From assembly GCA_900100475.1 (NCBI GenBank), contig FMTU01000010.1, positions 62,001 to 126,000 of the forward strand: a DNA stretch of 64,000 nucleotides, written 5' to 3'. The position numbers and the translations under genes are program-made. Below, piece after piece: positions 8,302 to 16,948 of this stretch. Each line of letters opens with the position of its first letter. Position 1 is the first letter of the stretch. This DNA is from Sphingobium faniae (GTDB taxonomy: Bacteria > Pseudomonadota > Alphaproteobacteria > Sphingomonadales > Sphingomonadaceae). The notes under the pieces are model-generated. The model was given only the letters and a program-made list of their open reading frames with translations. It ran no database searches and was not told the origin of the DNA.

Positions 8302-10551
8302 CTACTCATATTTTGACCCGGACCTTCGTCCCTGATCGCTTATATTGCGGGCTTGGCCTGCCGAGACGACCGAGCGAGGCTCGGATATTCTGGAGATATG
8401 GACGGGAATATTGCTCTGGACAGGCATGCCGTCGATCGGCTGGACATCCTCGATCCGCATCGAGATAAGGGCACTCACGTTCCAGCCATGGGGGATGGAG
8501 ACGACGCCGGGAAGCAGCGAGGAATCTGCCTTGACCGTCGCAGTGAGCGAGCCGTGGCGACCGGCAATCTCCACCATGTCATTGTCCGCGATGCCATCCC
8601 GCTTAAGGTCTTCCGGGTTCATGTGAAGGCGGTTGACCCCACGCCGAACGGTCTGGGCATTGAATCGATACGCGGTGTTCATGGCCTCGACGCTTCGCCT
8701 GTTGATGAGCCGATAGGGCAGTTCGCGGTCGGACACGTCCCAGGGTAGCTCTGCTATTTCCCGGGAGAAATCCTCCGGGCAAATGTCCAGCCGATTTCCG
8801 TCATCCTCTTTAGGCATTGTCACGATGGGCTTGCCCAGTTCGAGGATCATGCCGTGCGGATGGTCGCAAAGGTCGGCAAAGGAAATTCCCGCCTGTTCGC
8901 AATACCAGGCGATGAGCCTGTCCGACGTCCAGTTTTCGGTCGGGTCGAGGTCCATCCCGCCGGGAATGCTGTCAAAATCGACCCCGAATATGAACGGCTT
9001 GGCCTTGATCTTCTGCCCCAGGCGATTGGCGATGCCGTTGAAGAATTTCCATTCCTCGATTGTCCCTTCCGGAGGCGACATCACGGGAGGGGAGTATTGC
9101 AGAAAGGGCGTATGGACCGAGAAGTCGAACGGCATCCCGAAATCATGCACTTCATACTGGAGGGGCGGAGCGATGACATAGTCCGCCACGTCAGCCGTCT
9201 CGGTCATGCGCGGATCGATGACGACGAGAAGATCGAGTTGCTCTAGCGCCTGTCTTGCGCGCTCCGGCTCTCCCCAAGTCGCTAATGGATTTGCCCCGAG
9301 TACGAAGAGGACGCGGATCTGACCATCGCCCGGCTGCAGGATGTCGTCGGCCAGCCTCGAGGTGGGATACTCTCCATAGAGGCGACCAAAGCCGCTGCGC
9401 AGCTTGGGTTCTTGCTCCCACATGCGGTTAGGCGGATAGACCTGCTCCTGAAGGCCGCGCTTGGCGAACACGCCGGGATAGCGAACCTCATCGCCCGCCC
9501 GCACATAGCCGCCGCAAAGGGCGTTCAAGGCTTCGGCAAAATGCACCGCCTTGTCACCGAAAGTCGCCATGGTCGTGCCTGTGCCGAAATCGACAGACAC
9601 ACGCCTTGGATGAGCGAGGCAACGCGCCGCTTCATAGAGCTGGGCGGGGTCGATCCCCGCCAAGGCTGCAACCTTATGCGGTTCGAATGGTTCGACTGTA
9701 TCGCGAAGTACATCGAGATTAGTAATATGCCTGGCGCAAAATGCAGCGTCGTATAGTCGCTCCTTGAGCAGGATATGGATGAGTGAAGCGAAAATGGCGG
9801 CGTCAAAGCCGGGTCGCGGCTGAATATGGAGATTGGCCATCCGCGCCGTTTCGGTCGCGCGCGGATCGATGACGATGAGCTTGCCGCCTCGGACCTTGAG
9901 GTTTCGGATGTTCTTGACCTGATTGTTTGTCGGAAGGACACCCATGCCTGGCCAATGCGAAACGACGGGATTGGTCCCTGAGAGAAGCAGGACGTCGGTG
10001 TCGAAGATGGTCCGCTTGCCCGTCGCGAATATGCCCATCCGGCCGCTGGCGATGTAGCGCGCCGACTGATCGATCGACATCGTCGAGAATATCTTCTTGA
10101 TGCCAAGAGTGCTACAGAAAGATTTGGCAATCGGTAGGGTGAGAGCTCTGCCATAGGCGGATGTTCCATAGTAGAGTGCGGCCGCAGATGGCCCATGCAG
10201 CTCTATGATCGCACCGAATCGCGCCGCGATTTCGTCGCTGGCGAGCGCAGGCGAGATCGCTTTCCATTCCTCGCCTCTCTTCACGAAGCATTCGCGAAGC
10301 CGTCCTTCGCCGCCCTGCATGAACTCGACCGCCATATTGCCCTTGATGCACATGAACCCGCTCGAAAATGGATTGAGCCGGTCTGGCACATGGGACTGGA
10401 TCGTGTCGCCGGTGATCTCGAACTTGACCCCGCATCCCGCAGAACAGTTCCGGCAAAAGCTGAACGCTGTACGGTCGCCTTCGCATGTTGTGTCATTATT
10501 CTGCATTGTGGCGTGTCCCGGAGGAAGCGGCCCGTGAATGCGCTGGGTCAT
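8302..10551 (-). CDS. Molybdopterin-dependent oxidoreductase (DMSO-reductase superfamily)
   Basis: A roughly 749-residue single-subunit bis-MGD enzyme. The N-terminus carries a [4Fe-4S] motif, C33-x2-C36-x3-C40 and C68. A molybdopterin body follows, and a C-terminal dinucleotide-binding domain includes NRLHMNPEDLKRDGI and VSIPHGWN. There is no Tat signal, so it should act in the cytoplasm. I cannot identify the Mo/W ligand: the usual position reads STMSIDQS, with no obvious Cys, Sec or Ser assignment. No electron-transfer or membrane subunit gene is adjacent. The start is either the ATG at 10551 or the in-frame ATG at 10506, both with weak ribosome sites. It is divergent from a LysR gene and 159 nt upstream of the P450 operon, so it may belong to the same catabolic unit. 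Confidence 0.85.
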   Translation of the reverse strand: MTQRIHGPLPPGHATMQNNDTTCEGDRTAFSFCRNCSAGCGVKFEITGDTIQSHVPDRLNPFSSGFMCIKGNMAVEFMQGGEGRLRECFVKRGEEWKAISPALASDEIAARFGAIIELHGPSAAALYYGTSAYGRALTLPIAKSFCSTLGIKKIFSTMSIDQSARYIASGRMGIFATGKRTIFDTDVLLLSGTNPVVSHWPGMGVLPTNNQVKNIRNLKVRGGKLIVIDPRATETARMANLHIQPRPGFDAAIFASLIHILLKERLYDAAFCARHITNLDVLRDTVEPFEPHKVAALAGIDPAQLYEAARCLAHPRRVSVDFGTGTTMATFGDKAVHFAEALNALCGGYVRAGDEVRYPGVFAKRGLQEQVYPPNRMWEQEPKLRSGFGRLYGEYPTSRLADDILQPGDGQIRVLFVLGANPLATWGEPERARQALEQLDLLVVIDPRMTETADVADYVIAPPLQYEVHDFGMPFDFSVHTPFLQYSPPVMSPPEGTIEEWKFFNGIANRLGQKIKAKPFIFGVDFDSIPGGMDLDPTENWTSDRLIAWYCEQAGISFADLCDHPHGMILELGKPIVTMPKEDDGNRLDICPEDFSREIAELPWDVSDRELPYRLINRRSVEAMNTAYRFNAQTVRRGVNRLHMNPEDLKRDGIADNDMVEIAGRHGSLTATVKADSSLLPGVVSIPHGWNVSALISMRIEDVQPIDGMPVQSNIPVHISRISEPRSVVSAGQARNISDQGRRSGSKYE

Positions 10552-10701
10552 CGGCCCCCAAGGCAGTCAGTATGGCTCCCCGAGCCGCTATTCCGATCAG
10601 GCTGGTTCCGGCATTCATGACGGCTCTCCGATATTATTTCCTGAGGCGAATATGAGCGCGGGTTCTTCAGCTGGGAAATTGATTATTTTGGCCGATATGA
10701 T

Positions 10702-10716
10702 TAATTGGCCTAATTA
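10702..10716. promoter_or_regulatory. Candidate LysR operator overlapping the regulator start
   Basis: TAATTGGCCTAATTA has perfect TAATT/AATTA arms around GGCCT and ends on the first base of the lysR ATG. It lies in the 164-bp divergent spacer between the molybdo-enzyme and the regulator, which suits autoregulation and control of the neighbour. The T-to-A spacing is 13 rather than the classic 11, so this is a candidate only. Confidence 0.4.
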
Positions 10717-11636
10717 TGAATCTGCGCCAGCTCCACCATGTCGTCGCGCTCTCCGAGTACCGCAATTTTGGGCGTGCCGCTGAATCGATTGGCCTCACGC
10801 AATCTGCCCTTACGCAAAGCATTCGCAATTTGGAGGAGGAATTCGGCGTTGCGCTGTTCGACCGCTCCGGGCGCGAAGTGGTGGCCACAGCCTTCGGCAT
10901 GACGGTGCTACACGCAGCGCGCCAGACATTGCGGCAGATGAGCGGCCTGCGGCGAGAAATCGAACTCATGAAGAGTTTGAAGGCTGGACGCCTCCAGGTT
11001 CGCTGCAATGCCTGGGCTGCCGAGGTTCTGGTGGGACCGGCTCTCAATCACATGCTCCTTGGCTATCCGGATCTGCGGTTTGCCGTGCGGTCGGCCAGTA
11101 GTGAGCAGGCCATCGAGGAACTCGTCGCCGGAGAGGCGGACATCTACGTCGGGCTCCCTCTGGAGCTTCCGGACAATCGCATCATCTGGCGTGACGTCAT
11201 GCTGCCGCCGCTGACCCTCGTCTGTCGGCCGGATCATCCGCTCTTAAAGCTCAAACTGCCCCATGCCAGCGATTGCATCAACTATCCAATAGCTGTTCCT
11301 CGTCTGCCGCGCTGGTACGCCGACATTCTCAGCCGCAGCATTGGCGGTCCCTTCGATCCCGACAACCGCGCCATCGAGTCCTTCTTCGTCGAGAGCGACG
11401 ATTTCGGCATCATGCGCCAGCTAGTGCGAACGACCGACCTGGTGACGTGCATGCTGCCGTCCATGGTGGCCGACGAGGTGTCACGCGGCTTGTTGAGCAC
11501 CATTACATTGCCGGAACTTGGCTTTCCCCTCCGCGCAGTCGTCGGGTTCGCCGCCCGGCGGCCTCTGTCCCCTGCAGGCATAGTGCTGCTCGACGAATTG
11601 CTTGCTGAAGCCGAGCGTCTCGCCGAAACTGGATAA
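10716..11636 (+). CDS. LysR-family transcriptional regulator
   Basis: A 306-residue regulator with an N-terminal winged helix-turn-helix (MNLRQLHHVVALSEYRNF, then AAESIGLTQSALTQSIRNLE) and a C-terminal periplasmic-binding-protein-like effector domain. Family length is normal. The start gives the canonical LysR N-terminus but has no clear Shine-Dalgarno, and an AT-rich dyad overlaps it. It is divergent from the molybdopterin oxidoreductase and upstream of an amidase in the same direction. It is the only regulator in the catabolic island and probably activates one or both flanking units in response to a pathway intermediate. Confidence 0.92.
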   Translation: MNLRQLHHVVALSEYRNFGRAAESIGLTQSALTQSIRNLEEEFGVALFDRSGREVVATAFGMTVLHAARQTLRQMSGLRREIELMKSLKAGRLQVRCNAWAAEVLVGPALNHMLLGYPDLRFAVRSASSEQAIEELVAGEADIYVGLPLELPDNRIIWRDVMLPPLTLVCRPDHPLLKLKLPHASDCINYPIAVPRLPRWYADILSRSIGGPFDPDNRAIESFFVESDDFGIMRQLVRTTDLVTCMLPSMVADEVSRGLLSTITLPELGFPLRAVVGFAARRPLSPAGIVLLDELLAEAERLAETG

Positions 11637-11788
11637 ACGCAGTCATCGCGTCCAGCGACGCGAACCAAATTTGCGCAATCATTTTGTATTTGTTCCGCAT
11701 TCTTCGGGCGTCATTCTCTTTGACGAGACGAAGATCATTGACCCAATATCGCCGCAAGATGTGCAATTAGGTGGAGGGGCAGTTGGTC

Positions 11789-13222
11789 ATGGCATTTGCC
11801 GAGCTGGAATCTGATACTCTTGTCAAACTTGGACAAAGGATTGCCGAACGGGAGATTTCCTCTGTCGAGATCACCCGGCATTTGCTGGACAGGATTTCCC
11901 GGCTCAACCCCTATCTTCACGCCTTCGCGACCATCGCTGCGGAAGAAGCACTACGCGACGCTGCCGCCGCTGACGAAGATTTGCTGAGCCATGGCAGGAG
12001 GGGGCCTGTCCATGGCGTTCCCATCGCGCTCAAGGACCTGATCTCCACAAGCGAGCAACCCACCGCGTGCGGGATGCCGCTTCTTGCAGGTCAGAGGACC
12101 GGTTTCGACGCCACCATCGTCACAAGGCTCAAGGCGGCAGGCGCGGTCATCATCGGCAAGGCTGAGATGACCGAAGGAGCGGGGATCTGCCATCATCCGG
12201 AGATTTCCGTGCCCGTTAATCCCTGGGACGCGAGCCGTTCGAGTGGCTTCTCCTCAAGCGGTTGCGGTGTAGCGGTCGCGGCCGGGCTCTGCGCCGCGGC
12301 GATCGGTTCGGACACCGGCGGATCGATTCGCATCCCGGCTGTCATGAACGGTGTGACCGGACTGAAGCCGAGCTGGGGCCGGATCAGCCGGAGCGGCCTT
12401 TTCCCGGTTACCCAGGGCTATGACACGGCCGGTCCCATGACCCGCAGCGCCGCCGATGCCGCCGCGCTCCTGGGCATCATGGCGGGGCCGGATCCCGCCG
12501 ATCCGACGGCGTTGCCTGAACGCGTTCCGGACTATCTGGCCCAAATTGGCAAGGGCATCGGTCGTCTGGTCATTGGTTTCGACCAAGCTACGATCAGCGA
12601 TTGCTGCGATGCCGAGACGGCAGCGATGCTCGAACAAGTAGCCTCGGTCTTTGTCTCGCTTGGCGCGCGACTGAGGCCGGTAAGCCTGCCCGCGTTCGAC
12701 ATGGTGCCGATACTGCCCTTGATGAGCGCCGGGATGATGCCGGCCCATCGCGATCTCTTTCCCGCGCATCGCGATCGCTATGGCCCAGCGCTCTGCGCCA
12801 TGCTCGACCAGGCGCTTGCGACAAGCGGGATTGAGGTCGCCGAGGCCATCAACTGTGTCGATCGCCTGTGCGGCCAGCTGGCTCTCCTCTTTGCTGATGT
12901 CGATCTGCTTCTGCTGCCTGTTCTGACCCGCGTGACGCCGCAAGTGGGGGCTGCCGAGCGCGATTTTGCTGAGAGGCCTGAGCGACTGTTCGATCTGGTG
13001 CGCTTTACTGGTCCGGTCAACGTGAGCCGGAACCCCGCTATCGCGCTGCCAGGTGGGATTGACTCGAATGGCATGCCGATGGGTTTCCAACTGGTTGCGC
13101 GCCATTTCGAGGAGGTACTGCTGCTACGTGCAGGTTACGCGTGGCAACAGCTGACTGACTGGCATCGCGCTTGGCCGAACCTACGACAGGAACCTTCGGT
13201 CGTCCCCGGCCGAACGGCCTGA
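11789..13222 (+). CDS. Amidase-signature family hydrolase
   Basis: A 477-residue amidase-signature enzyme hydrolysing a carboxamide in the cytoplasm. The Ser-cisSer-Lys triad is visible as Lys in GVPIALKDL, the cis-Ser in the segment SSGFSSSGCG, and the nucleophile in GSDTGGSIRIPA. The glycine/serine loop SSGFSSSGCGVAVAAG departs from the common GGSSGGSA form, so the family relation is safer than any substrate. The ATG at 11789 has GGAGGGG upstream; a GTG at 11771 overlaps that site and is less likely. The gene is 152 nt downstream of lysR, same strand. It may release an acid from an amide or handle a nitrile-derived amide. It is not the GatA of a GatCAB operon, since gatB and gatC are absent. 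Confidence 0.85.
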   Translation: MAFAELESDTLVKLGQRIAEREISSVEITRHLLDRISRLNPYLHAFATIAAEEALRDAAAADEDLLSHGRRGPVHGVPIALKDLISTSEQPTACGMPLLAGQRTGFDATIVTRLKAAGAVIIGKAEMTEGAGICHHPEISVPVNPWDASRSSGFSSSGCGVAVAAGLCAAAIGSDTGGSIRIPAVMNGVTGLKPSWGRISRSGLFPVTQGYDTAGPMTRSAADAAALLGIMAGPDPADPTALPERVPDYLAQIGKGIGRLVIGFDQATISDCCDAETAAMLEQVASVFVSLGARLRPVSLPAFDMVPILPLMSAGMMPAHRDLFPAHRDRYGPALCAMLDQALATSGIEVAEAINCVDRLCGQLALLFADVDLLLLPVLTRVTPQVGAAERDFAERPERLFDLVRFTGPVNVSRNPAIALPGGIDSNGMPMGFQLVARHFEEVLLLRAGYAWQQLTDWHRAWPNLRQEPSVVPGRTA

Positions 13223-13404
13223 CCTGTTTCGCCTCGGCGGCTCGGGCAGGCGGCCCTAAGCGCCGCTGGCTCGCAACAAGAGCGGCCTGCGTCGCATCCG
13301 GCAGGGAAGGAAGAGCGCTCCGCTTGCAACCCGCTTCCCGGCGGCTCGAACTCATCGACGCGCCGAGCGCGTGTCTCTGTCCTGTAGACCGCTTTGCTGG
13401 CCTG

Positions 13405-13741
13405 GCGCTAGGTCCAGCGACCCACAAATTGCGTCGCAATCTCGTCGCCGGATCGAACCGAGCTGCCGGACATCGGCTTTTGCGCAGCGCCCAGATCCTC
13501 CAGGAGCAGCTCTGCGGCGCGAAGCCCGATCGCCATGGCCGGGCCGTTGCGGTGCTGACGCCCGCCGGGCTCAGCGACCAGGAGAAGCAGTTGGCTCGCT
13601 TCTATTCCGGTGGTCAGGTTCTGAAATTCAACCGGGATCAGGTCGGTGCAGGTCTGGCGTGCGACGGCGAATATCGGGTTGTATCCGTGGTCCGCGATGC
13701 GAAAGGCCGGCAGCTTGTTCGATTGCAGTACCGGGCAGGTC
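13405..13741 (+). pseudogene. Remnant of a MobF relaxase/helicase (TraI/TrwC/TraA type)
   Basis: An open frame contains HGRAVAVLTPAGLSDQEKQ and ARFYSGGQVLKFNRD, followed by GEYRVVSVVRDAKGR. This matches the segment between helicase motifs in conjugative relaxase-helicases (pattern: LTxAEK, YxxGDVVxFxRD, KGxxxxV). No relaxase N-terminus (HUH, catalytic Tyr) or complete helicase is present, and the flanks are not coding. It is a leftover of conjugative DNA between the amidase and the IS element. The assignment is from family memory; a profile search would settle it. Confidence 0.5.
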
Positions 13742-13950
13742 GCGCCTCCATTTCAAGGCTGGCAGGGGAATTCTCGAACGCGTGAACCGGGAAGGGCAGG
13801 GCAGGTGATGGCAAAGCACACTGCCCGAACTTTTCGTGCGCCACTTGGCGTGAGAAAGCCGCTATTGTAGAGTTTGCGAGCTCAGGCTCGCTTCACTCGC
13901 GGGTGGGGAACGTGCGACGATAATGCAAAATCGCCCTTTGAATTTGCAAC

Positions 13951-14806
13951 CTAGGTTACGTTGACAAAGTGGATTTCTAATTGGCCTGATTTCTGATTCA
14001 GAGCTTCTTTTTACGAGGAGTGATGATGGGCCGGGGCGATCTCTGACGGACGAGGAATGGGGCGTGATCTCGGTGCTGCTGCCGTCGGAGCGAGGGCGTA
14101 AATCGCGGCCTGCCCATGACAATCGGCGTTTCCTCAACGGCATGCTGCATGTGTTGCGGGTTGGGTGCCCATGGCGCGACATGCATGAGCGATACGACTT
14201 GTGGAACTCGGTCTATGTGCGGTTCCGGTGCTGGGCCGAACAGGGCGTATGGGATGCGATCCTGGCGACGCTGGTCGAACTGGGACTGACGGACGACTGG
14301 CAGCACATGATCGACAGCACCATAGTTCGCGGCCATGTTTCGGCGGTGGGCGAAAAAGGGGGGGCGTGCGCAGGCTTTTGGTCGATCACGCGGCGGCTTT
14401 ACGTGCAAGGTCCATGCCCGCTGTGACCATCAGGGACGCCCTCTCGGCTTCATCCTGACCGGTGGCGAGACTTCCGATTATAGCGCTGTCGATGCCCTGA
14501 TGGCGATCCCCGTCACCAAGCCCAAGGCCCTGCTCGCCGACAAGGGTTATGATGGTGACGCCGTTCGCGAAAACCTGCTGATACAGGGCATCCTGCCGAT
14601 CATCCCGCCCAAGTCCAATCGCCGTGAGCCTATCCCGTGCGATTTCCAACGCTATCGGGATCGCAACCGTATCGAGCGCATGTTCGGTCAACTCGAAGTT
14701 CCGCCGCGTCGCAACGCGCTACGACAAAACCGCTCTGTCCTTCGCCAGCTTCCTCAACCTCGCAGCTATCCGCAAATGGATACCTCACTTTGTCAACGCA
14801 GCCTAG
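13951..14806 (+). mobile_element. Decayed IS5-family (IS427-like) insertion sequence
   Basis: The 856-bp element is bounded by imperfect inverted repeats. The left end reads CTAGGTTACGTTGACAAAGTG (13951-13971). The complement of 14786-14806 reads CTAGGCTGCGTTGACAAAGTG, so 19 of 21 positions match. CTAG occurs at both outer ends and may be target-site duplication or part of the repeat. Size and a two-phase transposase frame fit the IS427 group of IS5. Multiple frameshifts make it non-autonomous. Confidence 0.8.
14023..14806 (+). pseudogene. IS5/IS427-type transposase with three frame breaks
   Basis: The pieces read in order: MMGRGDL from 14023; then LTDEEWGVISVLLPSERGR through HMIDSTIVRGH (DDE first Asp in MIDST); then, after an A5G7 run near 14352-14363, GRSRGGFTCKVHARCD and ADKGYDG (second Asp) to RNRIERMFGQL (Glu); then FRRVATRYDKTALSF to the end at 14806. 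Break 1 is a CT duplication near 14041. Break 2, at the A5G7 run, may be the natural IS frameshift site, although the shift needed here is +1 rather than -1. Break 3, near 14695, is one extra base before AAGTTCCGCCG. The DDE residues survive but no full transposase can be made. Confidence 0.75.
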
Positions 14807-15425
14807 CTGACAACCTTACCAGTAGAAGGAGAGAGGGAAGGGTGGAAGTAGAGTATGATATTGATAAATAAGGATAATATAGGACGATAGGTCGCCAGAT
14901 TCTTCTGCGGGCATGATCGCAAGGCGCGCAGCAAAAATCCTTTGTTTTCAACCCCAAAATCAAACATTTCGGGCGCTGCCGGGCCCACCAATTGCTTCCG
15001 TCGCGGTCTGGTCATTAACAGGCAAATTGATTGCGCCGAATAAGGCAGCCCCCATTTGTAAGCGGCGCGCTGCCTAAATTCCAAATACCCCGGCAAGTCA
15101 TTATACCCCGGCAAGTCATTGCGGGCGGCATTGGTATATGTGCATCGGTATATGGTGCTTTGATCGCCATCATGCTATGTAGATGAGACGTTCGGAAGAT
15201 CCGGATAGAATAATCGTAGTAAAAACTTTGGCAATTATTCTTGCATTCGGATCATGTTGCAAAGCCCTCGGGTCGCGGTGAGGGTGAAATGACGAGCGAA
15301 GCAGGCGCTGGACCGGTTCCCGCGCCTGTTTCTGTTCATGGACCTTCAAAGGCGGCCGGGGGCGGAAACGATTGAGCGGCGCGCGTGTTTACCACTTGTT
15401 GACCAACTTGTGATGAACAGGTGTT
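14807..15425. other. Gene-free spacer between IS element and pilus locus
   Basis: Apart from the tandem 18-mer, the only structure I see is a GC-rich 7-bp stem (15302-15308 with 15322-15328) followed by TTTCTGTT, a weak terminator candidate on the plus strand. A minus-strand frame at 14803-15114 has no ribosome site or recognisable motif and is not called. Confidence 0.4.
15085..15120. repeat. Two perfect tandem 18-bp units
   Basis: ATACCCCGGCAAGTCATT occurs at 15085-15102 and again at 15103-15120. It lies in the 619-bp gap between the IS and the next gene. It is probably a recent slippage duplication. Confidence 0.8.
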
Positions 15426-16241
15426 ATGCGAAATGATTGGCGAGCCGGAATGATGAAGGGGTGGCAGATGCTGGGTGACACCCTGCACCGCAAGAGCGTC
15501 GCGGCCGTCAACATGATCGAATTGAACCTGCGCGGCATCGTGGCGGGATGGGTGCTGGTGGCGGGGTTGATGTGCGGCATCCGCATCGCCTTTCCCGCTA
15601 CCCCGCTGGCGCAAGGCGCGGCAGGGATAATGGCGGCATTCCTGCCCTATCTGGCGGTCGTGGGCCTGCCCCTGTGCTCGCTGGCGCTGGGATTGAAGCT
15701 GTTCCCGCGTGGAGCGCTGTTCGATCAGCCCGCCATCCGGTTGGCGCAACTGGGCCGCTGGCGGCGCGTGGATTGCGTGACGGCGCGCGACATGAACCAT
15801 TATGGGCTGTTCGGGGTGATGGCGTCGCTGCTGATCGGCCTGCTCATCAACATCCCGGTCCGCACGGCCGAGTTCCTGACCGCCATGCCCGCGCTGGGCG
15901 GCCATGCGCCGCACTGGTTCACCGGCATCTATGCGATGATGCTGGCGGACTGCGTGATCATCAGCAGCCTGTATCTGTTCGCCTTCGCCATGGCGCTCCG
16001 GAAGCATCCGCTCTTTCCCCGTTTCCTGCTGCTGGTCTGGGGGCTGGACCTTGTGGCGCAGATCGGCATCGCGCATGGCACGGCGATGCTGGGGCCGATG
16101 CCCGATGGCGTTCGCGAGGCGATTGCCGACCTGCTGGGCGGAAACCTCAAGAAAGTGTTGATCAGCGCGGCGATCTGGCTGCCCTATCTGCTGTTGTCGG
16201 AGCGGGTGAACCTGACCTTCCGGCACCGCCTGCCCGCCTGA
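15426..16241 (+). CDS. Multi-pass membrane protein (DUF2569-like)
   Basis: A 271-residue integral membrane protein with about five or six hydrophobic segments. The first segment has the form GIVAGWVLVAGLMCGIRIAF. The C-terminus, AIWLPYLLLSERVNLTF, is the type ending of DUF2569 proteins. No catalytic motif is visible and the role is unknown. It lies just upstream of flp on the same strand, but 417 bp and a strong promoter candidate separate them, so it need not be part of the pilus operon. The ATG at 15426 has only AGGTG close upstream; the ATG ATG pair at codons 9-10 is an alternative. Confidence 0.7.
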   Translation: MRNDWRAGMMKGWQMLGDTLHRKSVAAVNMIELNLRGIVAGWVLVAGLMCGIRIAFPATPLAQGAAGIMAAFLPYLAVVGLPLCSLALGLKLFPRGALFDQPAIRLAQLGRWRRVDCVTARDMNHYGLFGVMASLLIGLLINIPVRTAEFLTAMPALGGHAPHWFTGIYAMMLADCVIISSLYLFAFAMALRKHPLFPRFLLLVWGLDLVAQIGIAHGTAMLGPMPDGVREAIADLLGGNLKKVLISAAIWLPYLLLSERVNLTFRHRLPA

Positions 16242-16372
16242 CGGGCGTTTTCTTTCCCGATCTCCTATCCGGCTGGCCCGTCCTCACGTCAATCAGAGGA
16301 TATTGTGTCGAGTTCTATCACGATGACTTGCATTATTATATAGGAGGACTATTAACTATCTTTTATGTCCTT

Positions 16373-16390
16373 CTATAACTAAAGTTATAG
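16373..16390. promoter_or_regulatory. Perfect CTATAACT-AA-AGTTATAG dyad upstream of flp
   Basis: The 8-bp arms are 16373-16380 and 16383-16390. A 10-nt core, TCTATAACTA, recurs upstream of the giant adhesin (31793-31802). A related CCTATAACTAA appears on the minus strand just upstream of the response-regulator start (29999-30009). The dyad lies in an AT-rich island about 105-122 bp upstream of the flp -35 box. I read it as a candidate regulator-binding site. Confidence 0.5.
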
Positions 16391-16440
16391 ATGGTTGATT
16401 CGGATTTGACTTTATCATTATTTGCTCCGACAGCCATTAT

Positions 16441-16451
16441 GGTTAACAAAA
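16441..16451 (+). promoter_or_regulatory. GGTTAACAAAA box; complement contains TTAACCAT
   Basis: This 11-nt string is repeated exactly at 31849-31859 before the adhesin. Read on the other strand with its flank it gives GTTAACCATAATGG, which contains the TTAACCAT half-site known for the alphaproteobacterial cell-cycle regulator CtrA. CtrA controls pilA in Caulobacter. Binding here is inference. Confidence 0.4.
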
Positions 16452-16494
16452 TTTCACGATAAGGCACTGAAATAAAAGCTTAAAAAAAGGTATA

Positions 16495-16523
16495 TTGACA
16501 GTTTTGGGGAATGGGCGGTTATA
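16495..16523 (+). promoter_or_regulatory. Sigma70-type promoter candidate for flp
   Basis: A consensus -35 TTGACA (16495-16500) is followed after 17 bp by GTTATA (or, at 18 bp, TTATAG) as -10. It is preceded by an A-rich stretch (AAATAAAAGCTTAAAAAAAG) of the UP-element kind. It would give a leader of about 130 nt before the pilin start. That leader is GC-rich and includes a 7-bp hairpin (16621-16627 with 16631-16637) just ahead of the ribosome site. Confidence 0.55.
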
Positions 16524-16658
16524 GGCCCTGTCTTCGCGGAAAAGTGCCTGCCTGGCAGTCGTCGGACAAGACGGCGTCGGGGTCGCAAGGTGAGGCCCCG
16601 CCGCGCAAGTCAAGTGGGAAAGCCGGATGGTCCGGCTGGTAAATCGGGGTGACTAGAC

Positions 16659-16865
16659 ATGAACATTTTCAAGACTCTGTGGAATGACGAGAGCGGCGCT
16701 TCGGCGGCGGAATATGCGTTGATCCTGGCGATCGTGGGCACGGGTATCGCCATTGCTGCGGCGACTCTGGGTGGCGCCATCAGCAATGCAATGGATCAGG
16801 CCTCGACCTGCATACAGCAGGAGGGTGTTGGCACCGGCGATCTCACCAAGTGCCAAGCGGAGTAG
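16659..16865 (+). CDS. flp: Flp/Fap-type major pilin prepilin
   Basis: A 68-residue class IVb prepilin, the structural subunit of the Flp/Tad pilus. After a short charged leader (MNIFKTLWNDESG) the processing site is G13-A14, followed by the diagnostic Glu at +5 and Tyr at +6 (ASAAEYA). A single hydrophobic helix, LILAIVGTGIAIAAATLGGAI, follows. The prepilin peptidase encoded at the end of this locus should cut it. Two cysteines in the C-terminal tail (STCIQQ and TKCQAE) could form a disulfide. GGGGTGA precedes the ATG. A long hairpin follows the stop and may protect its mRNA. Confidence 0.95.
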   Translation: MNIFKTLWNDESGASAAEYALILAIVGTGIAIAAATLGGAISNAMDQASTCIQQEGVGTGDLTKCQAE

Positions 16866-16876
16866 TAAAGCATTGA

Positions 16877-16910
16877 TACGGAATGTCCGCTTTTAAGCGG
16901 ACATTCCGTA
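16877..16910. promoter_or_regulatory. Long perfect hairpin just after flp
   Basis: TACGGAATGTCCGC (16877-16890) pairs exactly with 16897-16910, and TT/AA extends the stem to 16 bp around a TT centre. It starts 11 nt after the pilin stop codon. No T-tract follows. Its probable role is to raise pilin over downstream gene expression, as a 3' stabiliser or processing site. It covers an ATG (16883) that would otherwise be taken as the cpaB start. Confidence 0.7.
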
Positions 16911-16948
16911 AGTTCGAATACCTAATTCGGCTTTCGGGGGAGTGGGCC

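Noticed and set aside
16560-16650. c-di-GMP-I or cobalamin riboswitch in the flp leader
   Set aside because: GGGTCGCAAGG and GGGAAAGCCGG recall pieces of those classes, but the remaining conserved boxes and pairings are missing.
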